NCBI RefSeq assembly: GCF_011927695.1
Contig: NZ_JAATJE010000001.1
Coordinates: 1,426,001-1,490,000, forward strand
Reading direction: 5' to 3'
Length of the DNA stretch: 64,000 nucleotides
DNA from: Sphingomonas jejuensis
GTDB taxonomy: Bacteria > Pseudomonadota > Alphaproteobacteria > Sphingomonadales > Sphingomonadaceae
A program made the translations under genes and the position numbers. The notes below the pieces were generated by a model, which was not told the origin of the DNA, ran no database searches, and worked only from the letters and a program-made list of their open reading frames with translations. Below are positions 8,361 through 16,453 of this stretch, in pieces (position 1 is the stretch's first letter; the number at the start of each line of letters is the position of its first letter).

Positions 8361-9155
8361 GTGACAGGACGCCAGATCGGCCTTGCCGCACAATGTGTTC
8401 CGGGCCTGTCGCCCGAAGAAACGGTGCGGGTGGCGGCGGCCGCCGGCTTCGACCTGGTCGGCGTCACCATCGATCCGGACAGCTGGTCGGCCAAGCGCGC
8501 GGCCGAGGTCCGGCGGATCGCGGCGGGCGAAGGCATCCGCCTGCACGATGCGGAGGTGATCCGCCTCAGCCGGCCCGACGATCCGGCGCATGCCCGCCTG
8601 ATCGACCACGCGGCGGCGGCCGGCATCGCGCATGTGATCGTCATCGGCCTGATGGCGGATCGGGCGGCGCTGATCGATGCGGTCGCGCGGCTTGCTGCCC
8701 ATGCCCGGGACGCGGGCGTGCAAGCGGTGCTGGAGTTCGGGGCCTTCACCGATGTGCCGGGCCTGCCGGATGCGCTGGCCATCGCGGATGCGGTGCCGGG
8801 GTTGGCCGTGCTGGTCGATCCGCTGCACCTTGCCCGGTCCGGCGGGGTGCCGGACGACGTGGCGTCGGTGCCGGTCGAGCGCATGCCCTATGTGCAGTGG
8901 TGCGACGGCGGCGCCCCCCTGCCCGCGCCCGACCGCGCCGACCTGCTGGAGGAGGCGCGTGCGCGGCGGCTGGACGTCGGCGGCGGCACGCTGCCGCTCA
9001 GCGACCTGCTGACGGTGCTGCCGCCCGGCATGCCGTTGATGACGAAGGTCCGGTCGACTGCCATCGCGGCGCGCTTCCCCGATCCGGTTGCCCATGCGCG
9101 GCACCTGCACGCCAGCCTCGCGGGCTGGCTCCACGCTCAAGGAGGTCTGCCGTGA
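8361..9155 (+). CDS. TIM-barrel sugar phosphate isomerase/epimerase-like protein
   Basis: The 264-residue protein belongs to the xylose isomerase-like/AP endonuclease 2 TIM-barrel group. Strand segments such as GFDLVGVTIDPDSW, AHVIVIGLMADRAALI, VQAVLEFGAFTDVPG and LAVLVDPLHLARSGG supply the usual acidic and His metal ligands. The GTG at 8361 is chosen because the barrel begins a few residues later; no strong Shine-Dalgarno is seen and an ATG at 8292 would overlap the regulator gene. A paralogue with the same (D)LLHL(V)RSGG signature lies at 12692. The stop overlaps the next GTG by four bases. Reaction unknown. Confidence 0.78.
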   Translation: MTGRQIGLAAQCVPGLSPEETVRVAAAAGFDLVGVTIDPDSWSAKRAAEVRRIAAGEGIRLHDAEVIRLSRPDDPAHARLIDHAAAAGIAHVIVIGLMADRAALIDAVARLAAHARDAGVQAVLEFGAFTDVPGLPDALAIADAVPGLAVLVDPLHLARSGGVPDDVASVPVERMPYVQWCDGGAPLPAPDRADLLEEARARRLDVGGGTLPLSDLLTVLPPGMPLMTKVRSTAIAARFPDPVAHARHLHASLAGWLHAQGGLP

Positions 9156-9892
9156 CCGACCGTGTCGCGATCGTCACCGGTGCTGCCCAGGGGATCGGGC
9201 GCGGCATCGCGCACCGGCTCGACGCGCTCGGTCACCGGCTGGTCCTCCTCGACCGCGATGCCGGCGCGCTGACGGAAGCGGCGGCGACGCTGTCGCGCCC
9301 GGCCACCGCCATCGACCTCGACGTGGCCGACCCGGACGCCGTCTCCGAAGCGATCGGCCGGGTCGCGCGCGACCATGGCCGGATCGACATCCTCATCAAC
9401 AACGCCGGCATCTCCCCCGCGCATGGCGGCCGGTCGGTCGCCGTCGAGGACATCGCGCTGGACGAATGGGACCGCGTGATGGCGGTCAACCTGACCGGCA
9501 GCTTCCTGACCTGCCGCGCCGTGCTGCCGGTGATGAAAGCGGGTGGTTGGGGCCGGATCGTCAATTTCTCGTCGATGGGCGGGCGCATGCGGTCGCTGCT
9601 GTCGGGCGCGCATTATGCCGCCACCAAGGCGGGGATCATCGGCTTCACGCGCGTGCTTGCCGGGCAGGTCGCGCGCGACGGTATCACCGCCAACTGCATC
9701 GCGCCCGGCCGCATCGACACGCCGCAGAGCCGGTCCTTCGGCGGCGACGAGACGTTTCTGGCGCAGCTCCCCGCCGGGCGGCTCGGCGCGGTCGAGGACA
9801 TCGCCGGCGGGGTCGAATATCTGGTCAGCGATGCCGCCGCCTATGTCACGGGCACCGTCCTGGACATCAACGGCGGGCACTACATGCCGTGA
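9152..9892 (+). CDS. SDR-family oxidoreductase
   Basis: The 246-residue classical SDR has TGAAQGIGRG (residues 9-18), NNAG (83-86), catalytic Y155-x3-K159 in YAATK and the closing LDINGGHYMP. Asp at the end of beta-2 (LLDRD) predicts NAD(H) rather than NADP(H). AAGGAGG lies seven bases before the GTG start, which overlaps the preceding stop by four bases, so translation is coupled. It resembles FabG-type 3-oxoacyl reductases and alcohol dehydrogenases. The actual substrate is probably an intermediate of the local pathway. Confidence 0.9.
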   Translation: MTDRVAIVTGAAQGIGRGIAHRLDALGHRLVLLDRDAGALTEAAATLSRPATAIDLDVADPDAVSEAIGRVARDHGRIDILINNAGISPAHGGRSVAVEDIALDEWDRVMAVNLTGSFLTCRAVLPVMKAGGWGRIVNFSSMGGRMRSLLSGAHYAATKAGIIGFTRVLAGQVARDGITANCIAPGRIDTPQSRSFGGDETFLAQLPAGRLGAVEDIAGGVEYLVSDAAAYVTGTVLDINGGHYMP

Positions 9893-9902
9893 TCGGCACC
9901 GC

Positions 9903-10829
9903 TCAATATTTCGCCTCGTCGAGCAGGCGGATGAGGCCTTCCTGCACCACCGATGCGACCAGGGTGCCGTCTTGCCGGTAGACCAGGCCCCGCCCCACGG
10001 TGCGGGCGCCGCCGGCCCGCGGGCTGTCGAGCGCGTAGAGCAGCCAGTCGTCGACCCGGAAGCGGTCATGAAACCAGATCGCGTGATCCAGGCTCGCGTC
10101 CTGCAGCCGCCGGTCGGCCCAGCCGATGCCGAGCGGCAGGAGGCCGGTGTGCATGACGTAAAGGTCCGAGATGAAGGCGAACAATCGCTGATGTTCGGCC
10201 GGATCGTCGCCGATGCGGTCGCGCAGGCGGATCCAGAAATGGCGAACCGCCGGCTGGGCGGGCGGATCGAAGCTAACGAAGGGTTCAACCGCGCGCATGT
10301 CGAAGCCCGTATCGCGCAGCCAGAAGCTCTGGTGGCGCGGCGACAGGCGGTCGCCCAGCGCGTCCATGATCACGCGCTGGTCGACCAGCGTGTCCGGCGC
10401 GGGCACGTCCGGCATGGCGAACTGGTGCGCGCCGCCCGGCTCCAGATCGTGCATGGAGGCCGAAAGACTGAGGATCAGCCGGTCGCCCTGCATCGCTTCC
10501 ACCCGGCGCGCGGAAAAGCTGCGGCCGTCGCTGTCGCGGCGAACGACGAAGTCGATGTCGGCGTCGCGATCCCCCGGGCGGACGAAATAGGCGTGGCAGC
10601 TGTGCGCCACACGGCCCGTCGCAACCGTGCGCTGGGCGGCCGAGAGCGCCTGCGAGATGACCTGCCCGCCATAGAGGCGCGGCATGCTGCTGCGGTGCGC
10701 GCGGTAGCGGAAGCGGTCGGGCTCAACCTCGTCATAGACGAACAGCCGCTGCAGCCGTGCGCGGCCGTCCAGATCGTCATCGCCCCACACGCCCCATCTC
10801 CTTTTGAACGATCCTTCCATATCGGACAT
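9903..10829 (-). CDS. Acyl-CoA thioesterase II (TesB family)
   Basis: The 308-residue double-hotdog thioesterase hydrolyses acyl-CoA to free acid and CoA. Segments typical of TesB are RLYGGQVISQALSAAQRTV, HSCHAYFVRPGD, RDSDGRSFSARRVEAMQ and the C-terminal LQDASLDHAIWFHDRFR with the conserved Asp. The ATG at 10829 gives the normal family length; a longer reading from 10991 would overlap the divergent MaoC gene. It is convergent with the upstream SDR and divergent from MaoC. A thioesterase here fits release of a CoA-bound intermediate. Confidence 0.88.
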   Translation of the reverse strand: MSDMEGSFKRRWGVWGDDDLDGRARLQRLFVYDEVEPDRFRYRAHRSSMPRLYGGQVISQALSAAQRTVATGRVAHSCHAYFVRPGDRDADIDFVVRRDSDGRSFSARRVEAMQGDRLILSLSASMHDLEPGGAHQFAMPDVPAPDTLVDQRVIMDALGDRLSPRHQSFWLRDTGFDMRAVEPFVSFDPPAQPAVRHFWIRLRDRIGDDPAEHQRLFAFISDLYVMHTGLLPLGIGWADRRLQDASLDHAIWFHDRFRVDDWLLYALDSPRAGGARTVGRGLVYRQDGTLVASVVQEGLIRLLDEAKY

Positions 10830-10908
10830 GAGGCGTCCAGCCGCGACATGGCATCGGCCCGAATGATAGATGAGGATCACTGATGAAGCAGCAGGAGGGC
10901 CTGAGCCG

Positions 10909-11397
10909 ATGACCGCGTTCCAGCCGGTGAAACCGCACCGGACGTTCGAGGACCTGAGCGTGGGCGAGCAGCGCACGTCCCGCAGCATCACGGTGACGGA
11001 GGAGGAGATCGTCCGCTTCGCGCGGAGCTATGACCCGCAGTGGTTCCACAGCGATCCGGAAGCGGCGCGCCAGTCCGTGTTCGGGGAGGTGGTGGCGAGC
11101 GGCATCCACGTGCTCGCGCTCTGGCGGCAGCTGGACCACGAGATCAACGCGGACATCGATTTCGTCTGCGGGGTGGGGTGGGACGCGCTTCGCCTGAAGC
11201 GGGCGGTGCGGGCGGGCGACACGATCCATGTGACGTCCGAGATCGTCGAGCTGCGGCCCTCAGGCTCGACGCCCGACCGGGGCACGGCGATGACGCGCTA
11301 TGCCGTGGTGCGGGCGGACGGGACCGAGATGCTGACCTTCACCAGCATCAACCTTGTGTATACGCGGGCGGGGCGGACCCGGGCGGGCCGCGACTGA
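10909..11397 (+). CDS. MaoC-like hotdog dehydratase
   Basis: The 162-residue single hotdog domain of the MaoC/(R)-specific enoyl-CoA hydratase type probably hydrates an enoyl-CoA or does the reverse. The active-site stretch reads SYDPQWFHSDPEAA, matching the family's D-x-x-P-x-H-x-D theme with an extra residue, followed by VASGIHVLALWRQL. AGGAGG lies before the ATG; an ATG 39 bases upstream is less well placed. It is divergent from TesB and convergent with the Rieske gene. Confidence 0.85.
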   Translation: MTAFQPVKPHRTFEDLSVGEQRTSRSITVTEEEIVRFARSYDPQWFHSDPEAARQSVFGEVVASGIHVLALWRQLDHEINADIDFVCGVGWDALRLKRAVRAGDTIHVTSEIVELRPSGSTPDRGTAMTRYAVVRADGTEMLTFTSINLVYTRAGRTRAGRD

Positions 11398-11419
11398 GGC
11401 CGACGGCTCCCGGGGATGC

Positions 11420-12631
11420 TCAGTGCTGGACCCAGTCCTCCAGCACCTGCTCCACCCGCGCCTCGGGCGGAACCTGGTTCAGGCCGATGCGGCGGTCCAG
11501 CTCCTCGTGCCAGTGGTAGATGCGCCGCTCCTGATAGTTGAGCGGCATGCCGCGAAAGCCCGGGCTTTCCAGCGACTCCTGAATCTGCGGGCCGAATTGC
11601 AGATCCTCGTAGAGGATGCGTTCCCAGTTGCGGATCCGCTTCTCCCACAAGGGATCGGGGTTGGCGGCGTCGTAGTCCGGCGCGATCCAGGACGAGACGA
11701 TCCGGCAGCTGCGGTCGGACGTCGGCCAGAACTGCAGCAGCGGGATACCGCTGTCGGACGGCGGCATCACGAAATTGGGGTAGATGTGGTAGCTGACGTT
11801 GTTGTTGGCCGGCACGTCGGTGACGGTCGGGATCTTGGGCATGCCGATGGTGCCGGGATCGACCCAGTCGGGTCGCCGGTTGGGCGTGCACATGCGGCTG
11901 TGTCCGCGCGGCCAGAGCGTCACGATCATGCCGCGGTGATCAAGGAAGCGGTCCACCGTCGACTGGTGGATCGACTTGATGTGATAGACCTCAAGAAAGG
12001 CGTCCAGCATCACCTTGACGTTGCAGCCGACATCGTAGGAGCGGCTGTCCACCAGCCGCAGCGTGTCGAGCGAGAACTGGTCGAGCTCGTCCGCCATGGG
12101 GCCGAGATGGTCGAGCAGCGGCTCCGCCTCCGGATCCTCGTTGACGAATATGAGGTTGCCCAGCCGCTCGCAGCGGACGGCGACCAGCGAGCGGCAGGAA
12201 AAGTCCAGGTCGACGAAGTCGCGCTTGTCGCGCACCGCCGTCAGCTTGCCGTCGAGCGTGTAGCTCCACCCGTGATAGGCGCACACGAAGCCGCGCGAGA
12301 CGCCCGCATCATCGCTGACCAGCGGGGCGCCGCGATGCTGGCAGGTGTTGTAGAAGGCACGCACCTCCCCCTGCAGATCCTTCAGCACGATGATCGGCGA
12401 TCCCGTGGAGCGGGTCAGGAACCACTGGCCGGGCTTTTCGACCTGGTCGACATGCCCGGCATAGAGCCAGGCGCGCTTCCACATCCGCTCCTTCTCAAGG
12501 CGCAGGAACTCGGCATCGGTGTACCGGACGCCGGGGATGTCGGGCAGGTTCGGAAAGCCCTCCGGCGGGCTCTTCCGGTCGCGCTCGAACGCCATGCGGT
12601 CGTGATCGCTGATCGGTGCCTGAACGTTCAT
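11420..12631 (-). CDS. Rieske non-heme iron oxygenase, alpha subunit
   Basis: The 403-residue product is the catalytic subunit of an aromatic-ring-hydroxylating (or demethylating) oxygenase. The Rieske [2Fe-2S] ligands are C97-x-H99 and C117-x2-H120 (CQHRG and CAYHGWSYTLDG). The mononuclear iron His pair is H217 and H222 in VYHIKSIH. The ATG at 12631 is preferred over an in-frame GTG at 12661. No beta subunit, ferredoxin or reductase gene is adjacent, so it is probably an alpha-only enzyme using distant electron carriers. Its promoter region holds the AAAACAATCA palindrome shared with the divergent gene. Confidence 0.92.
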   Translation of the reverse strand: MNVQAPISDHDRMAFERDRKSPPEGFPNLPDIPGVRYTDAEFLRLEKERMWKRAWLYAGHVDQVEKPGQWFLTRSTGSPIIVLKDLQGEVRAFYNTCQHRGAPLVSDDAGVSRGFVCAYHGWSYTLDGKLTAVRDKRDFVDLDFSCRSLVAVRCERLGNLIFVNEDPEAEPLLDHLGPMADELDQFSLDTLRLVDSRSYDVGCNVKVMLDAFLEVYHIKSIHQSTVDRFLDHRGMIVTLWPRGHSRMCTPNRRPDWVDPGTIGMPKIPTVTDVPANNNVSYHIYPNFVMPPSDSGIPLLQFWPTSDRSCRIVSSWIAPDYDAANPDPLWEKRIRNWERILYEDLQFGPQIQESLESPGFRGMPLNYQERRIYHWHEELDRRIGLNQVPPEARVEQVLEDWVQH

Positions 12632-12682
12632 GGGGGAGCCATCCTGAATGTCGATTGACACAGCCTAGCACGGCTTCCGATA

Positions 12683-12706
12683 AAAACAATCATGAATGAC
12701 TTTTTT
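12683..12706. promoter_or_regulatory. Imperfect palindrome between the Rieske and isomerase genes
   Basis: AAAACAATCA (12683-12692), four bases (TGAA), then TGACTTTTTT (12697-12706) matches eight of ten positions of the perfect right arm at 15457-15466, with identical spacing. It covers the ATG of the plus-strand gene and lies 51 bases before the Rieske start. This is a probable shared operator. Confidence 0.55.
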
Positions 12707-13522
12707 GCAGGATCAGCCCCGCGCCTCTCAGTGCATCAGCTGACGGCACTGGATGCCCCGCCCCGCATGCTGACGGACGCCGCGGCTGCCCTCGGCTGCG
12801 CAGGCGTGTGCCTGTTCACCCATGTGCCCGACGCGGCGCGCGGCAAGTTCCCGGCCGTGACGCACGACGATGTGCAACCGCTTCGGTCCGCACTGGCGGC
12901 GGCGGGGATGGTGGTCGCCAATGTCGAGGTGTTCCCGCTCGACGGCGCACCGATTGAAGGGTTCGCCACCGGCCTCGACCTTGCCGCGCTGCTGGGGGCG
13001 GTGCGTGCGACCGCGCATGTCCACGGCGCCAGCGGGCAGGAAGCGATCGATCGCTTCGCCGCATTCGCCCGGCTGTGCCGGACGCACGGCATCGTCGCCG
13101 GCTTGGAGTTCAACCGCTTTTCCGCCGTGCCTGACCTGCCCACCGCCGCCGCCATCGTGCGCGCGGTGCGGCCGGAACCGGCGGACATGGTGCTCGACCT
13201 GCTCCATCTGGTGCGGTCCGGGGGCACGCCGGCAGAGGTCGCGGCTGCGGCGGACCTGGTCAGCTATGCGCAGGTGAGCGACGGCCCGGCGGCGATCGAT
13301 GATGGGGGGCGCTGGCACGAGGCGGTGAGCGAGCGCATGCTTCCTGGTGAGGGCGCCTTCCCAATATCCCGGTTGCTGTCTCCCCTACGATCTGGCACGA
13401 TCATCAGTGTGGAAGTGCCTCGCAAATCAGCCCGCCTCGCTGGCGCCGGCCCGGTCGACCGGATCGGGGCTGCGGTGGCGGCGACCCGGGCGATCCTGCA
13501 CGCCGGCGGTCCGCCACGATGA
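12692..13522 (+). CDS. TIM-barrel sugar phosphate isomerase/epimerase-like protein
   Basis: The 276-residue AP2Ec/xylose isomerase-like TIM barrel is a paralogue of the 8361 gene. It shares MVLDLLHLVRSGGTPAEV and the following YAQVSDG segment. LSVHQLTALDAPPRML begins the barrel, so translation must start upstream of it. The ATG at 12692 fits but sits inside the palindrome and has no Shine-Dalgarno, which could mean a leaderless message. The stop overlaps the next ATG by four bases (VOC protein). A TIM barrel coupled to a VOC protein recalls two-domain 3-dehydroshikimate dehydratases, but no direct identity is claimed. Confidence 0.8.
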   Translation: MNDFFAGSAPRLSVHQLTALDAPPRMLTDAAAALGCAGVCLFTHVPDAARGKFPAVTHDDVQPLRSALAAAGMVVANVEVFPLDGAPIEGFATGLDLAALLGAVRATAHVHGASGQEAIDRFAAFARLCRTHGIVAGLEFNRFSAVPDLPTAAAIVRAVRPEPADMVLDLLHLVRSGGTPAEVAAAADLVSYAQVSDGPAAIDDGGRWHEAVSERMLPGEGAFPISRLLSPLRSGTIISVEVPRKSARLAGAGPVDRIGAAVAATRAILHAGGPPR

Positions 13523-14043
13523 TCGCGCATCCGCCGGTCGAGCAGATGGCGTGGGTGGTGCCCGACCTGACAGATGCCTGCCGCGCGTGGCACGCCGCGC
13601 TGGGCATCGGCCCGTTCCTCGTCAGCCGCAATTTGCCGATCGCCGATGCGCTGCACCGCGGCCGACCAAGCGCAACGCGCTTCTCAACGGCGGTCGCGCA
13701 GTCTGGATCGGTGCAGATCGAGCTGATCGAGCAGCATGACGCCGAACCCTCCGTCTATCGCGACACGGTGCCGGCGGGCGCGACCGGGTTCCACCATGTC
13801 GCGGTCGTCGCCGCCGACTTCGATGCCGAATGCGCGCGGCAGAGATCGCTGGGCCATGCCGTGGCGAGCGAAGGGCGCGTCGGCGACATGCGCTTCGCCT
13901 ATTTCGATGCCACCGCCACCATCGGCCACATGATCGAGGTGGTGGAGGAAAAGGACGGCATCCGCCGATTCTTCAACGCGGTGCGGCGAGCGGCCGACGG
14001 CTGGGACCAGGATCCGGCCACCCTGATGCGGGAGCTCGGCTGA
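13519..14043 (+). CDS. VOC-family (glyoxalase/epimerase-like) protein
   Basis: The 174-residue protein has two beta-alpha-beta3 VOC modules: VEQMAWVVPDLTDACRAWHAALGIGPF at the start and GFHHVAVVAADFDAECARQRSLG later, ending with GHMIEVVEE, where the Glu is a metal ligand in the family. The layout resembles methylmalonyl-CoA epimerase-like and glyoxalase_4 proteins. It is translationally coupled to the TIM-barrel gene by an ATGA overlap. Possible roles are epimerisation, isomerisation or ring cleavage of a pathway intermediate; the sequence does not decide. Confidence 0.82.
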   Translation: MIAHPPVEQMAWVVPDLTDACRAWHAALGIGPFLVSRNLPIADALHRGRPSATRFSTAVAQSGSVQIELIEQHDAEPSVYRDTVPAGATGFHHVAVVAADFDAECARQRSLGHAVASEGRVGDMRFAYFDATATIGHMIEVVEEKDGIRRFFNAVRRAADGWDQDPATLMRELG

Positions 14044-14052
14044 CCTGCGGCC

Positions 14053-14529
14053 TCAGCCGGCGCCCTGTCCGCGAAGCGCCTCGAACCGGAAGGCGCAATC
14101 CGGATCGACGATCTGAAGCAGTTCCACGACATTGCCGTCGCAGTCCCGGCCATAGGTGGCGCGGGTGGCGGCGGCACCGCCGGGCGGGCAGTGAAACTCC
14201 ATTCCCAGCGCGCTCAACCGGGCATGTTCTGCCACCACGTCGTCACAGTAGAGGCAGAGATGCGTGATGCCCTTGTCACTCATCCGCGGGCGCACGGCCA
14301 CGCCATCCGGAGCCGCAAACTCGAACACCTCGATGTAGAGATTGCCCAGCCGGAGAAAGGCATAGCGTGCGGCGCTGCCATCAAGCTGGAGCATGCGATC
14401 GACACGGTCGTTGCCGCGGTCCCAGCCGCCGCCGCCCGCCCGCTCGAACCCGAACCAGCCCGTGTAGCAGTCGACGAGCCGGTCGAGATCGGGCGTCGAA
14501 ATGGCGAGGTGGTGGACGCCGCGGATCAT
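14053..14529 (-). CDS. VOC-family protein
   Basis: This 158-residue VOC fold starts MIRGVHHLAISTPDLDRLVD and carries the metal-ligand positions His (VHHLAI), Glu (YIEVFEF), His (ITHLCLYCDD) and Glu (GNVVELLQ). That full set suggests an active metal-dependent enzyme of the glyoxalase, dioxygenase or epimerase type. Its ATG overlaps the stop of the upstream SDR by four bases, so the two are co-translated. The convergent VOC gene ends ten bases away but is only distantly similar. Confidence 0.84.
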   Translation of the reverse strand: MIRGVHHLAISTPDLDRLVDCYTGWFGFERAGGGGWDRGNDRVDRMLQLDGSAARYAFLRLGNLYIEVFEFAAPDGVAVRPRMSDKGITHLCLYCDDVVAEHARLSALGMEFHCPPGGAAATRATYGRDCDGNVVELLQIVDPDCAFRFEALRGQGAG

Positions 14530-15323
14530 GCCACCGAACTGGCCCGCGCCGCCTGCACGGCACCTGCGATCTCCGCATTGCGTGGGTTGCGGCGAAGCGT
14601 GAGCCCGCCGTTCACCTGCAGCACCTGACCGGTCATGAAGCACTGGTCCGAGGCGAGCCAGACCGCGGCGTCGGCCACATCCTCGATCGTGCCGACGCGG
14701 CCCAGCGGGTATTCGCGCGCGAAGGCATCGATGATCGCCTGGTTCCTGGACGCCCGCGCCGTCATCGGCGTGGGCGTGAAGCCGGGCGCGATCGAATTGG
14801 CGCGAATGCCGCGGTGGCCGAATTCGTTCGCGACGCAACGGATGACGTGATCGGCACCGGCCTTGGTGCCCATATAGGCGGCGTGATCCTCCAGCATGAT
14901 GGAGGCGGTGGCGGACGAGATCTGGAGGATCGATCCGCCATCGCGCATGCGCCGCAGCATCGCCTGATAGAACAGGATGGCGCCCGTGAACTGCAGCGCG
15001 GTGACGCGCTCGATCTCCGCCTTGCTGGTCTCGAGAAAGGGTTTGAGCAGGCCCCAGCCGGTCGCATTGAGCGCGATGTCGATGCCGCCGAAGCGATCAA
15101 CCGCCAGATCGGCCAACGCTGCAAGTTGCACCTCGTCCGTGATGTCGCAGCCGATCCAGGCGGCGCCGACCTCATCGGCGAAGGCGGCAAGCGCGTCTTC
15201 GTTGCGGCCGGCGACCACCAGCTGCGCCCCTTCGGCCAGGAACCGCCGCCCGATCCCCTGCCCCATGTTGTCGCGCCCGGCCGCGCCGATGATCACGGCG
15301 ACCTTGCCGTCGAGCATACCCAT
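14526..15323 (-). CDS. SDR-family oxidoreductase
   Basis: The 265-residue SDR has a stretched cofactor motif GAAGRDNMGQGIG near residues 13-25, as in enoyl-ACP-reductase-like and related atypical SDRs. NATG replaces NNAG, and the catalytic pair is Y150-x3-K154 in YMGTK. The C-terminal MTGQVLQVNGGLT is standard. GGGAGAG precedes the ATG. It is the first gene of a two-gene unit with the VOC gene and is divergent from the next SDR, with a perfect 10+10 palindrome in the gap. Substrate unknown. Confidence 0.88.
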   Translation of the reverse strand: MGMLDGKVAVIIGAAGRDNMGQGIGRRFLAEGAQLVVAGRNEDALAAFADEVGAAWIGCDITDEVQLAALADLAVDRFGGIDIALNATGWGLLKPFLETSKAEIERVTALQFTGAILFYQAMLRRMRDGGSILQISSATASIMLEDHAAYMGTKAGADHVIRCVANEFGHRGIRANSIAPGFTPTPMTARASRNQAIIDAFAREYPLGRVGTIEDVADAAVWLASDQCFMTGQVLQVNGGLTLRRNPRNAEIAGAVQAARASSVA

Positions 15324-15442
15324 CGCGTCTCTCCCTCTCGCCTGTTCCGGCCCGATCGAAGACAGCCGTGCCGGTTTGTGGCCACCGTCTCGCCGAGCTT
15401 TTCCGGGGTGAAGGCTGCCCCGCGCCGGACGCCATGTCCACC

Positions 15443-15466
15443 AAAACAATCAGCGATGATTGTTTT
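15443..15466. promoter_or_regulatory. Perfect palindrome between two divergent SDR genes
   Basis: The arms AAAACAATCA and TGATTGTTTT are perfect reverse complements around GCGA. The site lies 120 bases before the minus-strand SDR start and 76 before the plus-strand one. A second copy with two mismatches is at 12683-12706 in the same kind of divergent gap, which makes a specific regulator site likely. Confidence 0.65.
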
Positions 15467-15541
15467 TCGCTTTGGCCTCGACTAGCCTGCTGCAACAACA
15501 AGGCGAGGATGGGCGATGGTCGGATCAGCGGGATCGAAGCG

Positions 15542-16453
15542 ATGAGCAGCGCGCCTGCCGGGACGCGGCCGGACCCCAATGACCCCAGTCGCCCGAAGCG
15601 CGGGCTGCAGCCCGACGACCTGGCCGCGCGCGACACCATCTATCGCCCGGACCTGCTTGCCGGCCAGGTGCTGCTGATCAGCGGCGGCGGCAGCGGCATG
15701 GGACGCGCGGCCGCCACGCTTGCCGCGCGGCTGGGCGCCGACGTCGCAATCTGCGGCCGGAACGAGGAGAAGCTTGCCGCGACGCGCGACCATATCGCGG
15801 CGGTCACCGGCCGCGACATCCTGGTGCAGCCGATGAGCATCCGTGACCCCGAGGCGGTCGACGGGCTGATGGATGCGGTCTGGTCGCGGTTCGGGCGCAT
15901 CGACACGCTGGTGAACAACGCCGGCGGGCAGTTCCCGCAGGACGCGATCGACTTCAGCCGCAAGGGCTGGCTGGCGGTGATCGACACCAATCTGAACGGC
16001 AGCTGGTGGATGATGCAGGCGGCCGCCACCCGCTGGCGCGACGCGGACGCCCCCGGCAACATCGTCAACATCGTCGCCAACGTGGAGCGCGGGATGCCGC
16101 AGGCGGCGCATACCTGCGCGGCGCGGGCGGGCGTGATCTATCTGTCGAAGACGCTGGCGACCGAATGGGCGCCGCACCGAATCCGCGTCAATTGCATCGG
16201 GCCGGGGGTGATCGAGACCGAAGGCTTCGGCGTCTATCCGGAGGAAGCGCTGAAGCGCTTCCACAAGGCCAACCCGATGAAGAGCCGCGGCGATGCCTGG
16301 GACGTGGCGGAGATGATCGCCTATCTCGCCTCGCCGGCCGCGCGCTTCATCACCGGCGACCTGTTGGTGATCGACGGCGGCCAGGCGCAGTGGGGCGTGG
16401 TGTGGCCGGGCGGCATGCCCGATTATTTCGACGAGGGCGGCGCCTTCGCCTAG
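15542..16453 (+). CDS. SDR protein of the 2,4-dienoyl-CoA reductase-like subgroup
   Basis: The 303-residue protein has a 40-residue N-terminal extension, the NADP-type motif SGGGSGMGRA (48-57), CGRNEEKL and NNAGGQF (126-132). The usual catalytic YxxxK is absent; the equivalent stretch is HTCAARAGV (190-198), with Thr191 and Arg195 in the Tyr and Lys positions. Peroxisomal-type 2,4-dienoyl-CoA reductases also lack the Tyr, so NADPH-linked dienoyl-CoA reduction is the best guess. ATG 15542 has GGGA upstream; an ATG at 15509 is possible. The stop codon shares the palindrome CTAG with the convergent gor stop. Confidence 0.8.
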   Translation: MSSAPAGTRPDPNDPSRPKRGLQPDDLAARDTIYRPDLLAGQVLLISGGGSGMGRAAATLAARLGADVAICGRNEEKLAATRDHIAAVTGRDILVQPMSIRDPEAVDGLMDAVWSRFGRIDTLVNNAGGQFPQDAIDFSRKGWLAVIDTNLNGSWWMMQAAATRWRDADAPGNIVNIVANVERGMPQAAHTCAARAGVIYLSKTLATEWAPHRIRVNCIGPGVIETEGFGVYPEEALKRFHKANPMKSRGDAWDVAEMIAYLASPAARFITGDLLVIDGGQAQWGVVWPGGMPDYFDEGGAFA

